Source of the DNA: Anaerotignum sp.
GTDB taxonomy: Bacteria; Bacillota; Clostridia; Lachnospirales; Anaerotignaceae
DNA: 7,867 nucleotides
Assembly (NCBI GenBank): GCA_020024455.1
Contig: JAHHTU010000050.1
Location: 1-7,867 of the forward strand
Reading direction: 5' to 3'
Shown here: positions 1 through 6,190 of the stretch, in pieces
Layout: each line of letters starts with the position of its first letter
How positions within the stretch are numbered: position 1 is the stretch's first letter
Made by a program: the position numbers and the translations under genes
Notes under the pieces: generated by a model
What the model was told of the DNA's origin: nothing
Database searches by the model: none
The model's input: the letters and a program-made list of their open reading frames with translations, nothing else

Positions 1-522
1 GGTTATGTTCATGTTGGTGACGCTGCTCCTGCAGAATGTCCAGTTTGTCATGTAGGTGCTGACAAATTCGTTGAACAAAAAGAAGGCGAATTGGAATGGG
101 CTGCTGAACACGTTATCGGTGTTGCTCAGGGTGCAAGCCAAGAAATCATGGACGGTTTGAGAGCAAACTTTGAAGGCGAATGTTGTGAAGTTGGTATGTA
201 CTTGGCTATGGCAAGAGTTGCTCATAGAGAAGGTTATCCAGAAGTTGGTCTGTACTATGAAAGAGCAGCTTGGGAAGAAGCTGAACACGCAGCAAAATTT
301 GCTGAATTGTTGGGTGAAGTTGTAACAAACTCCACAAAGAAAAACTTGGAATTGCGTATTGATGCTGAAAACGGTGCTTGTGCTGGTAAAGTAGCATTGG
401 CAAAATTGGCAAAACAAGACAACTTGGACGCAATCCATGACACAGTACACGAAATGGCTCGTGACGAAGCTAGACATGGTAAAGCTTTCTTGGGCTTGTA
501 CAACCAGTACTTCAAAGCATAA
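1..522 (+). CDS. rbr: Reverse-type rubrerythrin (NADH-peroxidase-like), 5' end cut by the window
   Basis: Reading frame 1 is open from the first base to a TAA at 520-522, giving 173 residues with no start in view. The visible N-terminus holds the second half of a rubredoxin-like iron site (CPVC, residues 13-16); the first CxxC must lie just upstream, so probably only about 10 residues are missing. A ferritin-like four-helix domain follows, with diiron-ligand motifs: glutamates near 60-63, ExxH at 93-96, a glutamate at 123 and ExxH at 156-159. Rubredoxin first and diiron domain second is the reverse rubrerythrin layout of clostridia, where such cytoplasmic proteins reduce hydrogen peroxide with electrons from NADH via rubredoxin and help anaerobes survive oxygen. 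Codon choice is narrow (GAA, GCT, TTG, GGT), as in highly expressed genes. A TTG at 91 is an internal codon, not the start. The promoter is outside the window. The family is clear; the exact electron donor is inferred. Confidence 0.93.
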   Translation, partial: GYVHVGDAAPAECPVCHVGADKFVEQKEGELEWAAEHVIGVAQGASQEIMDGLRANFEGECCEVGMYLAMARVAHREGYPEVGLYYERAAWEEAEHAAKFAELLGEVVTNSTKKNLELRIDAENGACAGKVALAKLAKQDNLDAIHDTVHEMARDEARHGKAFLGLYNQYFKA

Positions 523-530
523 TTTGATTT

Positions 531-550
531 TACTATCATATACTATCATA
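531..550. repeat. Tandem duplication of a 10-base unit (TACTATCATA x2)
   Basis: The decamer TACTATCATA occurs twice head to tail, between the rubrerythrin stop codon and its terminator hairpin. No function is apparent. It most likely arose by replication slippage and sits in the 3' untranslated region. Confidence 0.8.
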
Positions 551-554
551 AATG

Positions 555-584
555 AACCCTTCCGCTTTTGCGGAAGGGTTTTTT
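555..584 (+). terminator. Intrinsic terminator of the rubrerythrin gene, shared with convergent sigE
   Basis: An 11-bp perfect stem (555-565 pairing with 570-580, arm AACCCTTCCGC) closes a TTTT loop and runs directly into a T run through 584. This is a textbook Rho-independent terminator for the + strand. It lies only 2 bases beyond the sigE stop codon on the other strand. Read in that direction the stem is the same, but the following tract (TTCATTTATG) is a poor U run, so termination of sigE is likely but weaker. Confidence 0.93.
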
Positions 585-586
585 CA

Positions 587-1318
587 TTACATCAATTTAT
601 TCATTTCTTTTTGTAATCTGCTTATGATTTTCTTTTCCAGACGGGAGATATACGATTGTGAAATACCCAAAATATCTGCCACTTCTTTTTGTGTACGTTC
701 CACCGTTTCCGGCTGTATGCCGAAACGCATTTGCACAATTTGGCGTTCTCTGCCCGAAAGTTTTTCCATTGCACGAAACAACAATTCTTTATTGACTTCA
801 TCTTCTATGCTTTTGTATATCACATCTCCATCTGTCCCCAATATATCGGACAACAACAATTCATTTCCTTCCCAATCCACATTCAATGGCTCATCAATGG
901 AAACTTCTGCTTTTGTTTTGCTGTTTCTTCTCAAATACATCAATATTTCATTTTCAATACAACGGGACGCATATGTTGCCAATTTGATATTTTTATCTGT
1001 TTTGAATGTATTGATTGCCTTAATCAAACCAATCGTACCAATGGAAATCAAATCCTCTACATTGATACCTGTATTCTCAAATTTACGTGCAATATACACC
1101 ACCAACCGTAAATTTCTTTCAATCAATATGGATTTTACCTGTGTGTCATCTTCTCCCCCCAACTGTTCCAAAAGCAGGCATTCTTCTTCTGGTTTCAACG
1201 GAGGCGGAAACACATCACTGCCACCAATATAAAACACACCATTTTTTTGTTTCCATTTTTGCACTGTGTTTTGTAACCGATATTTCCATAACAACATTTG
1301 GTACTTCCATTGTTTCAT
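587..1318 (-). CDS. sigE: RNA polymerase sporulation sigma factor E (pro-sigma-E)
   Basis: This 243-residue sigma-70 family protein matches the sporulation factor that drives early mother-cell transcription after asymmetric division. Residues 1-29 form a basic, amphipathic pro-sequence. The segment VFYIGGSDVFPPPL (28-41) corresponds to the region around the processing site in Bacillus pro-sigma-E. Region 2 runs from about 67 to 131, including ERNLRLVVYIARKF and the promoter-melting/-10 recognition segment ATYASRCIENEILMYLRR. Region 4 (about 187-240) holds the -35 helix-turn-helix around TQKEVADILGISQSYISRLE. The ATG overlaps the spoIIGA stop codon (ATGA), with an AGGAGGA ribosome binding site at 1325-1331 inside the spoIIGA end, which suggests translational coupling with the protease that activates the protein. 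The gene ends 2 bases before a shared terminator hairpin; sigG does not follow. Confidence 0.97.
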   Translation of the reverse strand: MKQWKYQMLLWKYRLQNTVQKWKQKNGVFYIGGSDVFPPPLKPEEECLLLEQLGGEDDTQVKSILIERNLRLVVYIARKFENTGINVEDLISIGTIGLIKAINTFKTDKNIKLATYASRCIENEILMYLRRNSKTKAEVSIDEPLNVDWEGNELLLSDILGTDGDVIYKSIEDEVNKELLFRAMEKLSGRERQIVQMRFGIQPETVERTQKEVADILGISQSYISRLEKKIISRLQKEMNKLM

Positions 1319-2166
1319 TTTACTTCCTCCTCTATAAAAATCGGTGGCACTAATGCTGTGTAATTGCCTGAAAATGCATCAAAATATAACCCCACAGCAA
1401 CATGATTTTGCACCACTTGTTTTTTTTGCTGTATCACAACGACTCTGTCTGCAAAAAACACCGATAATTCCCCGTTTTGTGTACCCAATGCAGAGTACAT
1501 GATTTTTTCAAAGCCTTCTGTCGGGATTTCTTTTTTCAAAAGCTGCAATGCACAATCTTTGGAAAATAACCCCATACAAGCAGAAAATTCTGCTACAATC
1601 ACAGGCTTTCCCACTTTTGTTTCCAAGCCGTTTCCCGTATCGAAAAATCCGTCCAAATGACAAGTTTTCCCTGCTCTTTCTATGATAAGTTGGCAGTATA
1701 ATGTTCTTTTTGTGCCAAACCGAGCCAAATACCGCTGTCCAAACCGCAATATCATATAAAACAAAACTGTCCCCCACAACAATATTTGACCGCTTGTCAT
1801 ACGATGTTTGACAACCCATTGTCCGCCCAGAAACCACGCATATATTTGACAATCCAACACTGTCAAAAAACCGCCCCATAAAAACGAAGCAATCCATAAT
1901 GCAACAAACAGACCAAAAAAACGGCGGATTGTTCTTGGCGTATATGCAATCCAAATGCCAACCATCATCAAAACGATAGATACCACCATATTGCTTTTTC
2001 CAAATACCAAAAAACAGCACCAGCACAATGAAGACAGAAACCCGCCCAGAAACACACGCCACCATTTTGGAGCAACTGCAAACAGTTTTCCTGCAATCCA
2101 AAGTGTAAAACTGCTACACAATCCATTGATGAAAAACAAAACATCTATGTATAATACAGGTTCCAC
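1315..2166 (-). CDS. spoIIGA: Sporulation sigma-E processing peptidase SpoIIGA (GTG start)
   Basis: The product is a membrane aspartic protease that localises to the sporulation septum and removes the pro-sequence of sigma-E. With the start chosen here it has 283 residues; the Bacillus protein has about 309. The N-terminal half is very hydrophobic, with about five membrane segments (roughly 5-26, 36-56, 60-77, 84-104, 127-143). The C-terminal half is a soluble protease domain with the catalytic DTGN at 176-179 and the family-like segment MYSALGTQNG at 223-232. GTG at 2164-2166 is chosen because six G residues sit just upstream and because the likely promoter -10 (2186-2191) lies inside any longer reading (ATG at 2218-2220, TTG at 2236-2238). 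The last bases overlap the sigE start by 4. Identity is supported both by sequence and by its position directly before sigE; the start is less certain than the family. Confidence 0.93.
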   Translation of the reverse strand: MEPVLYIDVLFFINGLCSSFTLWIAGKLFAVAPKWWRVFLGGFLSSLCWCCFLVFGKSNMVVSIVLMMVGIWIAYTPRTIRRFFGLFVALWIASFLWGGFLTVLDCQIYAWFLGGQWVVKHRMTSGQILLWGTVLFYMILRFGQRYLARFGTKRTLYCQLIIERAGKTCHLDGFFDTGNGLETKVGKPVIVAEFSACMGLFSKDCALQLLKKEIPTEGFEKIMYSALGTQNGELSVFFADRVVVIQQKKQVVQNHVAVGLYFDAFSGNYTALVPPIFIEEEVK

Positions 2167-2171
2167 AATAT

Positions 2172-2177
2172 CCCCCC
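2172..2177 (-). promoter_or_regulatory. Ribosome binding site fixing the GTG start of spoIIGA
   Basis: Six consecutive G residues on the - strand, preceded by A further upstream (ACAGGGGGG), lie 5 bases before GTG 2164-2166. No comparable site precedes the upstream in-frame ATG at 2218-2220. If transcription starts about 7 bases below the -10, near 2179, the leader is only about 13 bases and this site is almost at the 5' end of the mRNA. Confidence 0.7.
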
Positions 2178-2185
2178 TGTTTGTT

Positions 2186-2219
2186 ATTATAGGAAATTGC
2201 CATGCAAAAACTTGTCGCA
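2186..2219 (-). promoter_or_regulatory. spoIIGA promoter with a Spo0A-box-like element
   Basis: On the - strand a perfect -10 hexamer TATAAT lies at 2186-2191. No good -35 stands 17 bases upstream (CAAGTT at best). Instead TGCGACA at 2213-2219 differs by one base from TTCGACA, the reverse complement of the Spo0A box TGTCGAA, and is separated from the -10 by 21 bases. In Bacillus the spoIIG promoter also has an overlong -35/-10 spacing with Spo0A sites over the -35 region. Activation by Spo0A~P with the housekeeping sigma factor is therefore the likely mode, by analogy. Confidence 0.6.
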
Positions 2220-2236
2220 TCTGCTGAATTGCCAAC

Positions 2237-2269
2237 AAAAAAAGACCATCAAATATTGACAGTCTTTTT
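2237..2269 (-). terminator. Intrinsic terminator of the GGDEF-like regulator gene
   Basis: Arms AAAAAGAC (2239-2246) and GTCTTTTT (2262-2269) pair, and TCAA/TTGA extends the stem inside a small CA/CA internal loop. On the - strand the hairpin ends in a run of seven T (2243-2237). It lies 11 bases below the regulator's stop codon and just above the spoIIGA promoter, so it insulates the sporulation genes. The stem is A/T-rich at its base, and it could work in both directions. Confidence 0.75.
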
Positions 2270-2280
2270 CTGCATTTTTA

Positions 2281-3582
2281 TTATAAATTTTCTTGAAATA
2301 AAATTTCAATCCATGTTTTCGGCCGTCCACCGCCGGATACTGCATTTTCCTTGGCATACACTTTTCCCATACCTGACTGCATAATTTTTTGTATCATGCG
2401 GTGTGCCGTTCTTACCGTAACGTCCAAACATTCTGCCAATTCATGAGCATCAAACACATAACTTTTTCTTGCCTTTGCAATCGCCATAATTTTTAATACC
2501 GTATTGACACCCAAGCCTGTTTTTGTTGCAATTTCTTGTATTTTGGGGTCAGAAGAAATCATTTCATACAACAATTTATTTTCTCTTCCCATTGGGCCAA
2601 TCAAAACATCTTGCCCATTTATCAAATAAATTTCTTTTTTGGCTCGTTTTAATGTATATTCCAATGCTTTTCTTGCATTCATTTCCGCTTTATAGGCTGT
2701 CACACCCATACCAATGCCGATATTTAATACAATACCTGTTTTGGCAATTTCCTGTTGTAACTCCAACATTCTATTTTCCTGATACTTACTCCCCAGTCCA
2801 CCGGCATTACAAAAGACAATATATTCCCGCATACCATACGCAAACAACGCACCTTGCACATTTTTCACAAACTGTATAATCTGTTTTTCGATATCCGCTT
2901 TTTTAAGCATACCTGTATAATAATTTTCATCAATCCGCTCATAATTGGTTAATTGCAGTATGCCAACTGCAATCATGGCATCTTCTGCTTGATTGAGTGC
3001 GTATGCATTTTGCAATCGTTCCAAAGCCACACGCACCATGGCTCGGGTGGGGCCCAAATAAATGACACGATATCCCTTTTGTATCAATTCACGATACACC
3101 CACATAAAACCCGTCAATGCCACATTCGTTTTGCCTTCTTCCTGCAACTGGATATGCCAATCCACATAAGTTTGTTCCTCTACGCCTGCCTGAAAAGAAC
3201 AAGAATAGATATTTCTTGCCAAAATATCAAATGCGTCCAATAAATCCATAAGCACTTGATTTTCCACTACATCAATGCTGAATGCGTCCAATTCCATATT
3301 CTTTTTTTGCATTTCCAAAAAAGCGTGTGACATACTAATGATAGATTTTTCAACAGATGTATACGGTTTTTGCAAGTCATATTGTTCTTTGACATAACTT
3401 TCGATTGCACAACCGGTAAAAAGAATTGCATCGCACATTTTTTCGCACTCTGCCACCACATGGATACAGTCTTTTACCTTTTCCCCTTGAAATATGTGAA
3501 TTTCCGTTTGCATATCAATTTCCTGTACACTTCTTGCAATCATATCCGCAGGTATTTGTGGTCCTACAATCCCTAGTTTCAT
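2281..3582 (-). CDS. Putative transcriptional regulator: sensor region, degenerate GGDEF domain, C-terminal HTH
   Basis: A 433-residue soluble protein with no signal peptide or membrane segment. Residues 1-180 look like an alpha/beta sensor region (opening MKLGIVGPQI, with ILFTGCAIES at 53-62), loosely similar to the PrpR N-terminal type; this is tentative. Residues about 200-320 resemble a nucleotidyl-cyclase GGDEF fold: FAYGMREYIVF (247-257) falls where diguanylate cyclases have RYGGDEF, and NIGIGMGVTAYKAEMNARKA (287-306) matches the later SIG...A.ANA.KA part. Because GGDEF has become GMREY, catalysis is unlikely and a nucleotide or small-molecule sensing role is more plausible. Residues about 345-433 form one or two helix-turn-helix units (IATKTGLGVNTVLKI; ELAECLDVTVRTAHRMIQKI) ending in a basic GGGRPK wing. 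It has its own promoter and terminator and lies directly below the transporter/M20 operon on the same strand, so it probably regulates that operon. I do not recognise a named family member. Confidence 0.75.
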   Translation of the reverse strand: MKLGIVGPQIPADMIARSVQEIDMQTEIHIFQGEKVKDCIHVVAECEKMCDAILFTGCAIESYVKEQYDLQKPYTSVEKSIISMSHAFLEMQKKNMELDAFSIDVVENQVLMDLLDAFDILARNIYSCSFQAGVEEQTYVDWHIQLQEEGKTNVALTGFMWVYRELIQKGYRVIYLGPTRAMVRVALERLQNAYALNQAEDAMIAVGILQLTNYERIDENYYTGMLKKADIEKQIIQFVKNVQGALFAYGMREYIVFCNAGGLGSKYQENRMLELQQEIAKTGIVLNIGIGMGVTAYKAEMNARKALEYTLKRAKKEIYLINGQDVLIGPMGRENKLLYEMISSDPKIQEIATKTGLGVNTVLKIMAIAKARKSYVFDAHELAECLDVTVRTAHRMIQKIMQSGMGKVYAKENAVSGGGRPKTWIEILFQENL

Positions 3583-3601
3583 ATTATTTTCCCTTCTTTT
3601 T

Positions 3602-3650
3602 GATACAAACTTTTTCTTTTATGATACCATTTGTATCTTCTTTATACAAG
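3602..3650. repeat. Cluster of four GATACAAA-like half-sites, candidate operator
   Basis: GATACAAA (3602-3609), GATACC (3623-3628), the inverted TTTGTATC (3630-3637) and TATACAAG (3643-3650) lie between the operon terminator and the regulator start. The outer and inverted copies make a perfect 8-bp inverted repeat 20 bases apart. GATAC/GTATC at 3623-3637 is a 5-5-5 palindrome over the predicted -10. The three + strand copies start 20-21 bases apart, about two helical turns, which would put bound protein on one face of the DNA. The role as operator is inferred. Confidence 0.5.
3621..3649 (-). promoter_or_regulatory. Promoter of the regulator gene
   Basis: On the - strand a weak -35 TTGTAT (3644-3649) and a good -10 TATCAT (3621-3626) are separated by exactly 17 bases. 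The -10 is identical to that of the operon promoter upstream. The half-site cluster overlaps both elements, which fits autoregulation. An AAGGG ribosome binding site follows, about 8 bases before the ATG at 3582. Confidence 0.6.
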
Positions 3651-3652
3651 AT

Positions 3653-3698
3653 AAAAAAAGAAGTACGCAAACAATATACTGTCTGCATACTTCTTTTT
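3653..3698 (-). terminator. Intrinsic terminator of the membrane-protein/M20 operon
   Basis: Arms 3655-3669 and 3684-3698 pair over 15 positions, and 4 further pairs (one a G-U) can extend the stem toward a 6-base loop. The one imperfect pair of the 15 is C-A on the + strand but G-U on the - strand, so the RNA of the - strand folds better. On that strand the stem runs into seven T (3659-3653). It starts 4 bases below the amidohydrolase stop codon and separates the operon from the regulator's own promoter. Confidence 0.88.
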
Positions 3699-3702
3699 CT
3701 GC

Positions 3703-5043
3703 TTATATTTCTTTTCCACCATCAAAACATACTTTGCCTGTATGTTCTTTCATAAATGCCAAATAGCTTTCTTTTGTAAAACTTGGTTGAAATTGTTCTT
3801 TGATTTCTTTTGCCTTTTCAGCGTTATCATATAACAAATCAATCACAGTTGCTGCCAACATTTTTGCAGGCAAAATATATGCTTTGTCTGCATCTGCAAT
3901 ACGATATTCTTTTGCGTGCAATCCGCCTGTGACACCGGTAGACCAAATATGCATACAAGGTTTCATTTGTGACATATCACCCAAATCGGTAGAACCTGCG
4001 GTTTCATATCGTTCCACAAAACCATCTTCCGGAACCCCTGCCAATGTCATCATATTTTCACGATACAATGCAGAAAGGTTTCTGTCTGTTTTCATGGGCA
4101 AATATCCCATTTTATCCCGAATTTCTACTTTGCCACCCAAAGCCAAAGCCGCTGCTTTCAATGCTCTGTCCACTTTTTTGGAGGCGTCCATCATTGCATC
4201 TACATGGAACGCACGCACCATAATTTGCATTTCCACTTTGGCAGGCACAACATTGACCAAATTTCCGCCTTCTGTAATAATCGCACTGACACGCACTTTA
4301 TCATCATCTTTGAATGTTTCTCTTTGTGCGTGTATATTGTTCAATGCCAATTCTGCCATATTCAATGCATTGATACCTTCAAACGGTGCAAAACCTGCGT
4401 GTGCAGACTCCCCTAAAAAGCTGACTGTTTTTGTAATAAACCCGTTACAGTCTGTATTCACAATACAAGCCTTGCTGGGGTCTTCCATTTCCATCATGTG
4501 ACACTGCAACAACATATCTGTATTGTCAAAACCGCCTCTTTTGACATATTCTTGTTTGCCGCCATAGAATGAAATTTTACCATCGGCAATCAAACTGTCA
4601 CGATATGCATAATCCACACATTCTTCCGCCGGTATTGCAATAAATTCCACGTTACCGGCCAACTCTTTCCAAACGCCGGATTTGATTAAACCAACCGCAC
4701 AACCGTAAATATTTGCCAACTGTACATTATGCCCACAAGCGTGTACATTGCCCTCTACGGTACAATCTTTATGGTCTGTGCATACCACACAATCCAATTC
4801 CCCAATGACACCGACTGTCAAGCCTTCTTTTTTGTCCATATATGCTTTACAGCCTGTATATGCAATTTCTGTTTCCAAATGCATATCCAATGAACGAAAT
4901 GCTTCTGCCATTGTTTTTGTGGTTTCAAATTCTTTGTAGCCCAATTCCGGATTTTGATAAATTTTATCCCCAATCGCCTGAATACTTTCACATTCCGCAT
5001 CAATGGCTTCCATACATCTGCGTTTTAGCTCTGCTTTATCCAT
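3703..5043 (-). CDS. M20 family metallo-amidohydrolase (AbgB/aminoacylase-like)
   Basis: A 446-residue cytoplasmic zinc- or manganese-type hydrolase of the M20 amidohydrolase branch, which cleaves N-acyl amino acids, aminobenzoyl-glutamate or related amide bonds. Visible family features are NPELGYKEFET (31-41), GELDCV (81-86), the metal-binding HACGHN (101-106, with C103 and H105), PAEE (138-141), SAHAG (213-217) at the start of the dimerisation lid, and GGLHAKEY (373-380), whose H376 would be the last ligand. CGHN instead of the commoner CGHD, and the absence of a histidine two residues later, are reminiscent of the AbgA/AbgB group. The ATG at 5043 has GAGAGG 7 bases upstream. It is the last of four genes, 23 bases below the PepT-like gene, and is followed at once by a terminator. 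The substrate cannot be read from the sequence; pairing with a second peptidase suggests successive cleavage of a peptide or acylated compound. Confidence 0.9.
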   Translation of the reverse strand: MDKAELKRRCMEAIDAECESIQAIGDKIYQNPELGYKEFETTKTMAEAFRSLDMHLETEIAYTGCKAYMDKKEGLTVGVIGELDCVVCTDHKDCTVEGNVHACGHNVQLANIYGCAVGLIKSGVWKELAGNVEFIAIPAEECVDYAYRDSLIADGKISFYGGKQEYVKRGGFDNTDMLLQCHMMEMEDPSKACIVNTDCNGFITKTVSFLGESAHAGFAPFEGINALNMAELALNNIHAQRETFKDDDKVRVSAIITEGGNLVNVVPAKVEMQIMVRAFHVDAMMDASKKVDRALKAAALALGGKVEIRDKMGYLPMKTDRNLSALYRENMMTLAGVPEDGFVERYETAGSTDLGDMSQMKPCMHIWSTGVTGGLHAKEYRIADADKAYILPAKMLAATVIDLLYDNAEKAKEIKEQFQPSFTKESYLAFMKEHTGKVCFDGGKEI

Positions 5044-5066
5044 TGCTTTTCCTCTCTATTGTTCCA

Positions 5067-6173
5067 TTATATAGACATCATATGTCTGATGACTTTTGTT
5101 GCTTTATATACTTCGTCCATGTCCAAAGATTCTTCTACGGTATGCACATCACGCATACCCAAACCCAAAATCACACTGCGGTATCCATGCCCTGCCAATA
5201 CATTGGCATCGCTGCCACCACCAATGACAACCAATTCCGGTGCAATCCCTTCTGCTTCCATTGCTTTTTTGGTTTCTTGTACCAATGCACAATTTACGTC
5301 CACAGACAATGTAGGATATGCCAATTCATGGGAGAATGTGTAGCTTGCCCCCATATCCGCAGCCGCTTTTTTACAACAATCTTCCATATATTGTACTTCC
5401 GCAGACAATTTTTCCATAGAATGAGAACGAATTTCTGCTGTAAATGTCACTGCATCTGTCACAATATTGGTTGCTGTACCGCCTTCGATATGGCCAATGT
5501 TGGAAGTGGTTTCTTGGTCAATGCGTCCAATGTGCATATTGGCAATCGCTTTTGATGCGGTAACAATGGCATTGATACCTTTTTCCGGTTCAATCCCTGC
5601 GTGTGCTTTTTTACCATGGAATGTAATCTCAATCGCTTCCATCGCAGGTGCTTTATATGCAATCACACCTGTATCGCCGGTTGCATCGGCAATCACCAAA
5701 TCTTTACAAGGCAACATATTCAAATCCATATGTTTTGTACCTTGCATACTGATTTCTTCTGATACCGTAAACACCAAGTAGATATCACGATGTGGGGCAT
5801 CGCTTGCCAAAACATCTTCCACTGCTTCCAATATTGCAGCAATACCGGCTTTGTCGTCACCACCCAATGTGGTTGTGCCGTCTGTGCGAATGATAGAGCC
5901 ATCAACAATCGCTTTCACGTCTTTACAAGGTTCAATCTGGTCCATGTGTGCACCAAAACCCAAAGCCATTTTACTTTTATCACCGGGAATGTATGCCACA
6001 ATGTTTCTGCCATTTCCGCCATACCCCGCACCGGCATTGTCGGATTGATAAGAAATATTTCTTTCTTTCAACCAATTTTCCAACCAATCTGCCATTTCTT
6101 TTTCGCCTTTGGACGGGCTGTAAATTTGTATCATTTCCAAAAATGTGTTTTGTAATCTTTCTCTGGATACCAT
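5067..6173 (-). CDS. M20 family metallopeptidase, PepT/YqjE-like (tripeptidase-type)
   Basis: A 368-residue cytoplasmic di-metal exopeptidase. The motifs occur in family order: GAHMDQ with H76 and D78, TLGGDDKAG with D106/D107 (bridging aspartate), TVSEEISMQG with catalytic E139 and metal-binding E140, IADATG with D163, HGKKAHAG with H191 at the lid domain (about 178-290), GGGSDAN at 318-324, and MRDVHTVEE with H344. All expected active-site residues appear present, so the enzyme should be active. The length suits the YqjE/PepT-like group, which removes N-terminal residues from small peptides. The ATG at 6173 follows GAGGTGG (6181-6187) by 7 bases, and the gap to the upstream membrane gene is 17 bases, so it belongs to the same transcript. 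Annotation as a peptidase is solid; specificity for tripeptides is not shown by the sequence. Confidence 0.92.
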   Translation of the reverse strand: MVSRERLQNTFLEMIQIYSPSKGEKEMADWLENWLKERNISYQSDNAGAGYGGNGRNIVAYIPGDKSKMALGFGAHMDQIEPCKDVKAIVDGSIIRTDGTTTLGGDDKAGIAAILEAVEDVLASDAPHRDIYLVFTVSEEISMQGTKHMDLNMLPCKDLVIADATGDTGVIAYKAPAMEAIEITFHGKKAHAGIEPEKGINAIVTASKAIANMHIGRIDQETTSNIGHIEGGTATNIVTDAVTFTAEIRSHSMEKLSAEVQYMEDCCKKAAADMGASYTFSHELAYPTLSVDVNCALVQETKKAMEAEGIAPELVVIGGGSDANVLAGHGYRSVILGLGMRDVHTVEESLDMDEVYKATKVIRHMMSI

Positions 6174-6190
6174 AACGCTTCCACCTCGTA

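Noticed and set aside
552..1232. Long open frame on the + strand opposite sigE
   Set aside because: It starts inside the terminator hairpin, lies entirely antisense to the well-supported sigE gene apart from its first bases, and its product has no recognisable domain.
2167..2238. Longer spoIIGA starting at TTG 2238 or ATG 2220
   Set aside because: No ribosome binding site precedes either codon, and the likely -10 and Spo0A box would lie inside the coding sequence; GTG 2164-2166 behind six G residues fits better.
3800..5555. Long + strand open frames opposite the two M20 genes (3800-4501 and 4842-5555)
   Set aside because: They are antisense to genes with intact catalytic motifs, and their residue composition (rich in Cys, Phe, His, or Ser/Ala runs) follows from reverse-reading the M20 codons.
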